Source: Euryarchaeota archaeon UBA433 (GTDB lineage: Archaea > Thermoplasmatota > Poseidoniia > Poseidoniales > Poseidoniaceae). From it: a DNA stretch of 24,815 bases. The stretch is from contig DAFX01000011.1 in assembly GCA_002495535.1 (NCBI GenBank), positions 1 to 24,815 on the forward strand. Reading direction: 5' to 3'. This document shows positions 16,408-23,569 of this stretch, in pieces. Every line of letters begins with the position of its first letter. Position 1 is the first letter of the stretch. Below the pieces are notes generated by a model. The model ran no database searches. It was not told the origin of the DNA and was given only the letters and a program-made list of their open reading frames with translations. The position numbers were made by a program, and so were the translations under genes.

Positions 16408-17415
16408 ATGTCCGATTCACCGATCTCTCAGCACGGAGCCAACAGTGGCGAAGCACCGCCCGAGGCGTCCCCTCAAGAACAGAAGCAGATGGAACAGGCC
16501 TACGCTCAGATGAAGCGAAAGATGTCCATGGCAGAAATCGGCAAGAAAATCAAGCACAAGGTCATGGTTTTGTCTGGAAAAGGCGGGGTTGGAAAGTCAA
16601 CTGTGTCAACAGGACTGGCTTTGGCATTGGCTCAACAAGGACTCAAAGTTGGGATCCTTGACATCGACATTACCGGACCCAATGTCCCTAAGATGATGGG
16701 ATTGGACGGGCGACGCCTGCATGTTGAATCCGGGCGTATACATCCCGCACAAGGCCATCTGGGTGTCAAGGTCATCTCCATGGCTTTCCTGCTCGATAAC
16801 GAAGACACACCTGTAGTATGGCGTGGCCCAATCAAGCTTGGAGCAATTCAGCAGTTCATTGGGGACGTGGAATGGGGCGACCTCGATTACTTGATCATCG
16901 ATTTCCCTCCAGGCACCTCCGACGAGCCACTCACAGTCGCCCAGTCTTTGCCCGACATCGATGGCATGGTCATCGTCACAACGCCACAAGATGTTGCTTT
17001 GCTAGACAGTCGCAAATCCATCACCTTCTCTGAATCACTCAAAGTGCCAGTGCTCGGGGTTGTTGAGAACATGAGCGGGTACACCATCAATGGAAAGGCG
17101 TCGCCAAACAGCGAGGTCCAAATCGCTGGACCAGCAGGAAAAACCCTCAAAGCCAACACAGATGGGGAAGGGAACTTTTCCATCACCATTGACATCTTCA
17201 AAGAAGGTGGCGGAAAATCCACCGCAGAAGAATTTGGAGTGCCATTCCTTGGCGCCTTACCATTTGACCCCGGATTCGTCCGTGGCGGCGATGACGGCGT
17301 GCATCGCATTGTCAGTGAACCAGAAGGGCCTTCAGCCATAGCTTTCGGAAAGGTAGTCGCTGCACTTCAAGGTCAAATTGTCGACGGTTCAGGCCCCGGC
17401 TTGGAAATCATTTGA
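16408..17415 (+). CDS. Mrp/NBP35/ApbC-type P-loop ATPase lacking all cysteines
   Basis: The product has 335 residues (350 if the ATG at 16363 is used). After a helical, charged N-terminus come the deviant Walker A loop SGKGGVGKST (starting near residue 56), DIDITGPNVPKMMG, the family block VVWRGPIKLGAIQQF, DYLIIDFPPGTSDEPLT, and TTPQDVALLDSRKSI, all classic for Mrp-type Fe-S cluster carriers. After VVENMSG, where the family normally has a short loop with CxxC, there are instead about 39 residues (near 17080-17190) with a beta-strand, Ig-like flavour (SPNSEVQIAG, DGEGNFSITI), then IFKEGGGKS resumes the family. No cysteine occurs in the protein. It can bind ATP but cannot hold a cluster in the usual way. 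The next gene (DUF971) overlaps its stop with its ribosome site. Confidence 0.88.
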   Translation: MSDSPISQHGANSGEAPPEASPQEQKQMEQAYAQMKRKMSMAEIGKKIKHKVMVLSGKGGVGKSTVSTGLALALAQQGLKVGILDIDITGPNVPKMMGLDGRRLHVESGRIHPAQGHLGVKVISMAFLLDNEDTPVVWRGPIKLGAIQQFIGDVEWGDLDYLIIDFPPGTSDEPLTVAQSLPDIDGMVIVTTPQDVALLDSRKSITFSESLKVPVLGVVENMSGYTINGKASPNSEVQIAGPAGKTLKANTDGEGNFSITIDIFKEGGGKSTAEEFGVPFLGALPFDPGFVRGGDDGVHRIVSEPEGPSAIAFGKVVAALQGQIVDGSGPGLEII

Positions 17416-17420
17416 GGTGA
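17414..17420 (+). promoter_or_regulatory. Ribosome binding site of the DUF971 gene overlapping the Mrp-like stop codon
   Basis: GAGGTGA lies four bases before the ATG at 17425, and its first two bases are the last two of the TGA ending the ATPase gene. This makes translational coupling of the two proteins likely. Confidence 0.65.
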
Positions 17421-17424
17421 TTCC

Positions 17425-17778
17425 ATGAGCGAAGAAATGCCAACCCTCACTCGCTTCGAACGCAGAGAGGTCGATGTCGCCCTCACCTACGATGACGGCT
17501 CAAATTACACAATAACATACGACGATCTTCGTCATGCGTGCCCTTGTGCAAAATGCTCCCCACTGCGAAATCAAGACGAGTCAAGCAAAACTTTGCGCCG
17601 GCAAGTTGAGGCGCATCCAAAAGAAAAACCGCAGGTTCGGACCGTTGGCAATTACGCCCTGGGCTTCGAGTGGTCGACTGGTTGTTCAAGTGGTATCTAT
17701 CGATTTGAACGCATTTGGGACTTGGCAAATCGTCGCGACCCCGATAATGGACGACCTTATGTCCACGGTGCTTGGTGA
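17425..17778 (+). CDS. DUF971 (GBBH-like N-terminal) metal-binding protein
   Basis: A 117-residue single-domain protein. It has the family layout: a beta start (DVALTYDDGSNYTITYDDLR), then HACPCAKC with C39, C41 and C44, and a C-terminal VGNYALGFEWSTGCSSGIY block followed by RFERIWDLA. In gamma-butyrobetaine hydroxylase this fold binds zinc through three cysteines and one histidine. Here the histidine of the DGH..GIY motif is replaced by C87, giving four cysteines. DUF971 is fused to Mrp-type ATPases in plant HCF101 proteins, and here it is the separate, translationally coupled partner of a cysteine-free Mrp ATPase. Binding of an Fe-S cluster rather than zinc is my inference. Confidence 0.88.
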   Translation: MSEEMPTLTRFERREVDVALTYDDGSNYTITYDDLRHACPCAKCSPLRNQDESSKTLRRQVEAHPKEKPQVRTVGNYALGFEWSTGCSSGIYRFERIWDLANRRDPDNGRPYVHGAW

Positions 17779-17849
17779 GTCTTACAATTCACATTTCAGC
17801 CTCATCGTCGACGAGGGTTTGATGAAGCCAACCCAACCCCACACGGGTT

Positions 17850-17855
17850 GGAGGT
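17850..17855 (+). promoter_or_regulatory. Ribosome binding site deciding the PAP2 start
   Basis: GGAGGT six bases before the ATG at 17862. It supports this start over readings further upstream in the 83-base gap after the DUF971 gene. Confidence 0.55.
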
Positions 17856-17861
17856 CGAAGG

Positions 17862-19955
17862 ATGGACGGTATTTACCTGACATGGATGGTGAGCGCTTTG
17901 GCTCTTGGCGTCTTGTTGCTTCCAGTGTTCAAGCAACCTTGGATGAATCTAACTCTACCGACCTTCATCGACTTCATTCGCCGGTATTGGGTCCACGTCA
18001 TCATCGTGATGATCATCTACAATTCCAAAGATATGCTCGATCAACTTGACCGCATCATCATGGCCAACACCGGCCTTGATATGACCCCCTGGATCTTTGC
18101 AGTGGAAGGCACGCTCGCTTATGATGTACAATTGGCATTCGAAACACCTTGGCTCACAGCAGCACTGACGCATTTCTATGTCGCTGGATTCATGTTCATT
18201 TGTTACGTCTCAATTTTCTACTTTGCTTTCTTCGATGACCGCTGGATTGCGGACAGAATGACCCTCTCCCTTGCCTGGGTGTACATTCTCGCCATACCGT
18301 TCTACTTGTTTTTCAACGTCCGGGTGACTGGCGATTACATTCCGGGAATGGAGACCCTCGCCTACGATCTAACGCCTGAAATCGCAGATTGGTTCCGTCG
18401 AATCGATCCGTTCACCAACGGCTTTCCCTCCCTTCACATAGGAATTCCTTTCGCTGTATGGCTGTGCCTGACTCGGTTTGATGAAGATCGTCGATGGAAC
18501 CGATACAGATCTCTAGTGTTCGTCTACATCGTTGTGACTGCATTCGCAATTATTTACCTCGGAATTCACTGGTTCATCGACATCATTGGCGGCGTATTGA
18601 TTGCGAGCTTAGCGGTCACACTTGCCGGACGCACATCGGAAAAGTGGTGGAGCATCTTTGATGAGCGGACCATCAACTCTCGAGTGGTGACTGTGCTTAC
18701 CAATCCAAAGAAGGCTCTTAGCATCGCATTCAGTCGGATTGAACAATTCGTTTCACGCTACAGAGAACCATCCAGTAGGGAAACTGGAACCATTGTGTTG
18801 GCCATTTTCATTGTCTTGTTCGCTGTGATCACATGGGAATTGAGCCACCAAAGCCTACCGGCTGGCGGCGTTGAAGCCCCACAGGATGTTGCAGCAGCAG
18901 ACGGTTGGATGGCCACCATCGACAGCAAAAGTACCGGCGCAGTGTTGCTTATTCATGACTTGAGTGATCTTGATCAGGAGCCAATTGAAGTGCTGAACGG
19001 AAGCATTGATCTCAATGCACCGTTTGATGTGGAAGGGGACCATTTGGTGGTTGCGAATTCGACGGCTTTGATGGTCTTTGATTTGAACGTTCAAAACGCG
19101 GAAACTGGTTTCGCAATAGATCTGCAAATCCCCTCAGAACAGCCGGACAGAATTCTGCTCACGACCTCACAAAACAGTGGATACATCATCATGCTCTCCG
19201 ATGGTGAAATCAGCGCCATGGATCTAAACGGGATGGCCATCGAGATGGGGCTGAGCGAACGTTCTATTCTCCACGTACAGGCGGCTCAATTGGAACTGGC
19301 TTTGGTCTATGAAGACGAACCTACCACGGTGCATTTCGCACGAATTGGAGCCACTGGGTCAATTGCAATCAAAGAAATCAACGCAACAGCCCCTGTGGAA
19401 CAAGACCAGGTGTTGAACGCTTGGGGCACACAGGTGAACATGTCAAATGCGACGATCACAAACATCGTGTTTGATGAGCAATACTTGGTTGCAACCGTGA
19501 ACGTTACCGCAACAGACAGGTTGGTCATCTACAACCGAAGCAGCGATGGACAATGGCTGGCAAGCGATCCGAAATATCAGGTCAGTGACCCATCCCTCAA
19601 CAACGGAATCTTGGCCTGGTCGATTCGGGACCATTTGGACCCCACTCGCCCTCAAGCAAAATACATGGATGGCGAAATTCAATTCCTCAATTTGACCGAG
19701 AATCAAACAATGCTCCTCACCTCAGATGAACTCCATCAGTTTGGCCCGCAAGTTCTCACAGATCATCTGGTGTATTTTGAAGAAGATGAAAATGGCCTGA
19801 TCACCGTTCATATTCACAGCTGGACTCCGGAATTTACCGTGTATTCGAACATAATCATGCAAATTGGATTGTTGTCGGTATTCTTATTGGCTTTCGTCTA
19901 CGCTTACCAACGTCAATCAGAACGAGCTACGAGGCCCATTTCAGAAGAAGAGTGA
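17862..19955 (+). CDS. PAP2-family membrane phosphotransferase with large C-terminal outer domain
   Basis: A 697-residue membrane protein. The N-terminal 260 residues have several helices and the PAP2 motifs GFPSLHIGIPFA (H192) and YLGIHWFIDIIGG (H236, D240). These fit the PAP2_3 / inositol-phosphorylceramide-synthase-like group, acting on lipid phosphates or moving phosphate-linked head groups. The first PAP2 motif (KxxxxxxRP) is not evident, as is usual in that group. A helix near 312-330 leads to about 330 beta-rich residues with NAT, NVT and NRS sequons, possibly a beta-propeller, then a last helix (about 662-683) and a charged tail. The substrate is unknown; an archaeal lipid head-group role is inference. 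It ends three bases before the convergent nadA gene. Confidence 0.82.
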   Translation: MDGIYLTWMVSALALGVLLLPVFKQPWMNLTLPTFIDFIRRYWVHVIIVMIIYNSKDMLDQLDRIIMANTGLDMTPWIFAVEGTLAYDVQLAFETPWLTAALTHFYVAGFMFICYVSIFYFAFFDDRWIADRMTLSLAWVYILAIPFYLFFNVRVTGDYIPGMETLAYDLTPEIADWFRRIDPFTNGFPSLHIGIPFAVWLCLTRFDEDRRWNRYRSLVFVYIVVTAFAIIYLGIHWFIDIIGGVLIASLAVTLAGRTSEKWWSIFDERTINSRVVTVLTNPKKALSIAFSRIEQFVSRYREPSSRETGTIVLAIFIVLFAVITWELSHQSLPAGGVEAPQDVAAADGWMATIDSKSTGAVLLIHDLSDLDQEPIEVLNGSIDLNAPFDVEGDHLVVANSTALMVFDLNVQNAETGFAIDLQIPSEQPDRILLTTSQNSGYIIMLSDGEISAMDLNGMAIEMGLSERSILHVQAAQLELALVYEDEPTTVHFARIGATGSIAIKEINATAPVEQDQVLNAWGTQVNMSNATITNIVFDEQYLVATVNVTATDRLVIYNRSSDGQWLASDPKYQVSDPSLNNGILAWSIRDHLDPTRPQAKYMDGEIQFLNLTENQTMLLTSDELHQFGPQVLTDHLVYFEEDENGLITVHIHSWTPEFTVYSNIIMQIGLLSVFLLAFVYAYQRQSERATRPISEEE

Positions 19956-19958
19956 GCA

Positions 19959-21113
19959 TCATTTCTTGATGGAAAGCATGCGTTCAAGAGCCAGCAAGGA
20001 ACCGGCTTGAATTGAAGCGGGCACGCTGATTTGATTCGGGATTTCGCCATCAACGATTCGTTCCAAGACATCCATGAGGTAGGCTGGATGAATCATGTAC
20101 ATGGTAGAACATGGGCAAATTTCGTCGTCCAAACATTCGATGTGCTTGTCGGGGTGTTCTTGTGCCAGGCGGGCGACCATGTTGATCTCCGTACCGATTG
20201 CAATCTTGGCACCTGAATCTTGTTGGGCAACAAAGTTGCGAATGTATTGAGTCGAACCGTTTGCATCGCTCACATCCACGGTTGCCTTAGGGCACTCTGG
20301 GTGGACGACAACAATACCCTCTGGTTCACGCGCTCTGAATTCTTCGACTTGAGCGACGGTAAACCGCTTATGCACAGAACAAAAACCGTGCCAGAGAATA
20401 ATTCGGCTTCCGTCCAATTCACCCATTGCGCCAATCCCCGGGGTCCAAGTTGGCATTTGTGCTTCATCAATGCCCATTGCTGCACCGGTGTTCCTGCCAA
20501 GGTGTTGGTCAGGGAAAAAGAGCACTGAACCCTTCGGCCCTGCTCGTTCGAAAGCCCACTCCAGTGCACCTGCTGCATTTGTCGACGTGCAGACAATACC
20601 ACCATGCCGGCCAACGAAATCCTTCAGGTCTGCGCTGCTGTTCATGTATGTGACTGGAACCAAACAGGCTTCATCTTGGCTTGCAGGGGCGATTGGATCG
20701 GGGCGATGAATTGGATCAGCAAGACCGGTTTGTTGCAGGATTTCATCCCATGCGACCTCGACTTCACCAAGCGTTGCCATATCAGCCATTGAACAGCCCG
20801 CTCTGAGGTTGGGCAAAATCACATACTGATCCTCGTTGGTCAGAATGTCAGCAGATTCTGCCATGAAATGAACGCCACAAAACACGATGTACTTTGCCTT
20901 GGATTCAGCAGCCATTTGACTGAGCATGAACGAATCGCCCAGGAAATCTGCATGCATGACAATGCTGTCTCTTTGGTAGTGGTGGCCGAGGATCAGCAAC
21001 TCGTCACCCAATTGAGCCCTGAGTTCATTGATTCGATCTGAGATCGCCTGCTCCTCGACTGAAAGCGAGGTGTCCATGAAATCCACGGAGCACATAGGAA
21101 GTGACACGGTCAT
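19959..21113 (-). CDS. nadA: Quinolinate synthase
   Basis: A 384-residue protein, a little longer than usual because of an N-terminal extension. It condenses iminoaspartate with dihydroxyacetone phosphate to quinolinate for NAD synthesis, using a [4Fe-4S] cluster. Visible motifs are ILGHHYQRDSI, FCGVHFMAESADIL, RAGCSMADM (C107), VTYMNSSADLK, CTSTNAAGALEWA, FFPDQHLGRNT, HGFCSVHKRF, HPECPKA and CPCSTM; the three cluster cysteines are expected in the RAGC, GFCS and CPC segments. Its start may be 21113 or the internal ATG at 21077 (before DTSLSVEEQ). NadB and NadC are not in the window. It is divergent from the Bud32 gene and convergent with the PAP2 gene. Confidence 0.95.
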   Translation of the reverse strand: MTVSLPMCSVDFMDTSLSVEEQAISDRINELRAQLGDELLILGHHYQRDSIVMHADFLGDSFMLSQMAAESKAKYIVFCGVHFMAESADILTNEDQYVILPNLRAGCSMADMATLGEVEVAWDEILQQTGLADPIHRPDPIAPASQDEACLVPVTYMNSSADLKDFVGRHGGIVCTSTNAAGALEWAFERAGPKGSVLFFPDQHLGRNTGAAMGIDEAQMPTWTPGIGAMGELDGSRIILWHGFCSVHKRFTVAQVEEFRAREPEGIVVVHPECPKATVDVSDANGSTQYIRNFVAQQDSGAKIAIGTEINMVARLAQEHPDKHIECLDDEICPCSTMYMIHPAYLMDVLERIVDGEIPNQISVPASIQAGSLLALERMLSIKK

Positions 21114-21171
21114 GGTGACTCATGTGACCGACCAAGTGTTCCTTTTTGAATCAATCCACATCTGCAGAATT

Positions 21172-21177
21172 GATAAA
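21172..21177 (+). promoter_or_regulatory. TATA-like box of the Bud32 gene
   Basis: GATAAA, within TTGATAAACC, about 25 bases before the ATG at 21199. That distance suggests a leaderless transcript and supports this start over the longer ORF that would run into nadA. Confidence 0.4.
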
Positions 21178-21198
21178 CCAGCGCTCAGACCCCCCTCC

Positions 21199-21882
21199 AT
21201 GGTCTTCCAAGAGGAGCAACGCCTTCACCTCGGCGCCGAGGCTGAAGTGTGGTCTGGCCTGTGGATGGGCCGCCCGGCTGTCAGAAAATTGAGGCGCCCA
21301 AGGGCTTGGAGGCATCCTGATTTGGATCATCGATTAGGCCACCGCAGAATGATGAGCGAGGCACGTTTGTTGGTCCGGATGCACAGAGCTGGCCTTGCAG
21401 TACCTGCCTTATTTGATTTAGATCCTGAACAAGGGACCATGATCATGGAACAAATCTCAGGACGCCCGCTCATCGAGGTGCTGCGCGACCCGACCCTCGA
21501 CCCTGCGTTTCTTCGAACAGCGTTGGAAAGCACTGGTGCGGCTATTCGGAACGTTCACCGCCTTGCGGTGACGCACGGTGATTTGTCAACCAACAACGTG
21601 TTGATCAACGATCAAGGCGAGGCTTTTCTCATTGATTTCGGGCTTGCTGTCATCGATTATGAAGTCGAACGCTTTGGTATCGATTTGCACGTGATCGATG
21701 AAATCTTGGGCGCATCGCACCCTGATGTGGAGCACGCCATCGATCATCTGCTGACTGGGTACAGCCACGAGGAGGAGCGTCAAGGCCCGCCCCAAGAGCA
21801 AACTGGAGGCGCAGTTCCTACCGCCTCAGAAGTGCTGAAGCGATTGGAGAATGTGCGCACGCGAGTGCGCTATCACGGCTGA
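21199..21882 (+). CDS. bud32: Bud32, KEOPS complex kinase/ATPase
   Basis: A 227-residue stand-alone small protein kinase of the Bud32 (PRPK) type, which works with Kae1 in the KEOPS complex that makes N6-threonylcarbamoyladenosine in tRNA. It has LGAEAEVWSG as the nucleotide loop, K30 as the likely ATP lysine, the RMMSEARLL helix typical of Bud32, THGDLSTNN with catalytic D128, and LIDFGLA with D146. The segment DLHVIDEIL...SHPD is also characteristic. The homologous region begins at the ATG at 21199. Kae1 is not fused to it, unlike in several other euryarchaea, and does not lie in the window. Its stop directly abuts the stop of the ferritin-like gene. The C-terminus has an extra Gln/Pro-rich stretch near residues 192-206. 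Confidence 0.9.
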   Translation: MVFQEEQRLHLGAEAEVWSGLWMGRPAVRKLRRPRAWRHPDLDHRLGHRRMMSEARLLVRMHRAGLAVPALFDLDPEQGTMIMEQISGRPLIEVLRDPTLDPAFLRTALESTGAAIRNVHRLAVTHGDLSTNNVLINDQGEAFLIDFGLAVIDYEVERFGIDLHVIDEILGASHPDVEHAIDHLLTGYSHEEERQGPPQEQTGGAVPTASEVLKRLENVRTRVRYHG

Positions 21883-22302
21883 TTACTCCATCAACAGACG
21901 CAATTCTTCCACACTTCGCAATTCTGCGAGGTAAATTTGTTCAATGGCGTCTTTCAAATCTTGGTCAGCGGCTTGCTCGAGTTGAATCATAACTTCTCCA
22001 TATACGGCCGCAGCTTGAGATTCAGTTTCAAGAGAAAATTGTAGCATCTCTGCATAATCAGTTGTGTGCGTGATTGGATGAGGGTTCCTTTCAGTTACGG
22101 GAATGCCTTGCAACTTGACAATCGACATCCGAACGGTGTTCGCATGCATCAGAGATTCCGTCGCTTCAGAATCAAACATCGGTGAAAGTTGTAGACGGTG
22201 GATGCCTTTGACGTTGGCAGCATAATGGGCGTACATGTTAATCGCCCTCAATTCCCATCCAAGGGCTTCGTTTAGTTTGTCAATTAATGCGTTTGTAGCC
22301 AT
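21883..22302 (-). CDS. Ferritin-like (bacterioferritin/Dps type) four-helix protein
   Basis: A 139-residue helical protein. WELRAINMYAHYAANVKG resembles the first bacterioferritin helix, ATESLMHANTVRMSIVKLQGIP the second with its HA and GIP pattern, and LETESQAAAVYGEVM and YLAELRSVEEL the last two. Glutamates E17, E92/E94 and E127 and H53 match iron-site positions, but the ExxH of helix 2 reads ESLMH, one residue off, and the expected last-helix histidine is Ser130. Iron storage or oxidative protection is the family role; the altered site makes ferroxidase activity uncertain. The start is good, with GAGATGAG shortly before the ATG. Its stop directly follows that of Bud32 on the other strand. 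Confidence 0.75.
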   Translation of the reverse strand: MATNALIDKLNEALGWELRAINMYAHYAANVKGIHRLQLSPMFDSEATESLMHANTVRMSIVKLQGIPVTERNPHPITHTTDYAEMLQFSLETESQAAAVYGEVMIQLEQAADQDLKDAIEQIYLAELRSVEELRLLME

Positions 22303-22406
22303 GGTCTCATCTCTTAGGTCTTACGAAAGATTTCATCTCCGCTCAACCTTCACATCTCCATCAATGATGCTCTACATAAACCCATGCCGTGCGATGGGGT
22401 GGGCAC

Positions 22407-22778
22407 TCATAGCCACAAGACTTCGCCTGCTTTCCAACCAATAAAGGCAAGAAGGGGGCAAATCAACATGGTCAATCCAATGTATGTGAAAGCCATTGCC
22501 GATTCTCCTTGATCGAAGAGTTCGATGGTTTCAACTGAATAGGTCGACATGGTGGTGAACGCCCCAAGAACACCTGTTGCAACAATCAGGGCCATGTCGG
22601 TCGAAACTAGATTTTGGGCTATGCCAACGGTGAGCAATCCGAGAAGAAAAGAGCCCGCCAGATTGACACTAAGCGTTGCAAATGGAAATCCATCGCTGCT
22701 TAGCCATTCACCAACAACGTAGCGTAAAGCAGCACCAACCGCTCCCCCAAGGGCAACCAAGGCAATCTGTTGGAGCAT
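22407..22778 (-). CDS. crcB: CrcB/Fluc fluoride ion channel
   Basis: A 123-residue protein with four membrane helices, the normal Fluc size; these channels export fluoride as a dual-topology dimer. Motifs are LGGAVGAALRYVVGEWL, FATLSVNLAGSFLLG and GVLGAFTTMSTYSVETIEL, the last containing the Phe/Thr ion-track and central sodium-site region. The ATG at 22778 gives the standard N-terminus; a GTG at 22799 would add seven residues. There is only one copy, so a homodimer is expected. I found no fluoride riboswitch upstream. Confidence 0.94.
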   Translation of the reverse strand: MLQQIALVALGGAVGAALRYVVGEWLSSDGFPFATLSVNLAGSFLLGLLTVGIAQNLVSTDMALIVATGVLGAFTTMSTYSVETIELFDQGESAMAFTYIGLTMLICPLLAFIGWKAGEVLWL

Positions 22779-22880
22779 GGTTGTTGGGCGACATCTCACC
22801 TAACAAGTCTGCCGGAAAGATGGGGGAATGAGCGATGATTTGAGGCGCACATCTCAAAGCCCGCACCCCCTCGGCAAGCC

Positions 22881-23537
22881 ATGGGACGCACCGTTTGGTT
22901 TCTCACAGGAAACCCAGGAAAGGTCAAAGAAGCAGCACACCATCTGCAACCACTCGGTTATGATGTCAAGCAACTTGTGGTACCTGAAGGCAGCGTCATA
23001 GAACCACAGGCCGAAAGTTTGACCGATGTTGCCATGTCAAAAATCGAACAAGCAATCCCCTTCTTGCAGCACCCAAACGATCTGCTTCTCGTCGAAGATG
23101 CAGGACTCTTCATCGAGGCACTGGACGGTTTTCCCGGCGTCTACGCATCCTATGCACTTCAAACCCTGAGGTGTGACGGAATTTTGCGCTTGCTTAGTCA
23201 TCTTGGTTCAGAAGACCCTGTGCAATCCGCAGGTTTGCGCAAGGCCGCTTTCAAAGCTGTGGCGGTGATGTGGGTCAACGGAGAACTTCTCATTGGCAAC
23301 GGCGCGTGCCCCGGGTGGATTGCACATGAAATCACCGAAGGCGAAGGATTCGGCTTCGATCCAATCTTCGTTCCATCTGATCTTGATGAAGAAGGCGAAC
23401 CGTTACCACCGGGGACCTACGGGGCGGTGAGCACACACGGTGCAACGTTCGGTGGGATTTCAATCGAAGAAAAGCAAAAGTTCAGCCATCGTTCCCGAGC
23501 GCTTGAAGACTTGCTACGACAGTTGCCATCAGCATGA
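22881..23537 (+). CDS. rdgB: XTP/dITP diphosphatase (RdgB/HAM1 family)
   Basis: A 218-residue protein, longer than the usual 185-200. It removes pyrophosphate from XTP, ITP and dITP to keep deaminated purines out of nucleic acids. It carries FLTGNPGKVKEA, VEDAGLFIEALDGFPGVYASY (with the metal-site acidic residues), GEGFGFDPIFVP and EKQKFSHRSRAL. Between FVPSD and the ISIEEKQK helix there is an extra loop of about 15-20 residues (EEGEPLPPGTYGAVSTHG). It is divergent from crcB. Bud32 and this enzyme are often near each other in archaea, and here they are about 1 kb apart. Confidence 0.94.
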   Translation: MGRTVWFLTGNPGKVKEAAHHLQPLGYDVKQLVVPEGSVIEPQAESLTDVAMSKIEQAIPFLQHPNDLLLVEDAGLFIEALDGFPGVYASYALQTLRCDGILRLLSHLGSEDPVQSAGLRKAAFKAVAVMWVNGELLIGNGACPGWIAHEITEGEGFGFDPIFVPSDLDEEGEPLPPGTYGAVSTHGATFGGISIEEKQKFSHRSRALEDLLRQLPSA

Positions 23538-23569
23538 TAAGTTAAGCCACTTTGGAGTCAGTGAGGCAC

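Noticed and set aside
17534..18049. A 171-codon plus-strand ORF spanning the end of DUF971 and the start of the PAP2 gene
   Set aside because: Different frame from both recognised genes, no motif; both flanking genes have convincing starts and domains.
21028..21198. N-terminal extension of the Bud32 ORF
   Set aside because: It would overlap the nadA start, has no Bud32 homology, and a TATA-like box sits just before the ATG at 21199.
22779..22880. Fluoride riboswitch upstream of crcB
   Set aside because: Neither strand shows the conserved crcB-motif bases or a matching pseudoknot; the leader is only about 100 bases and shared with rdgB.
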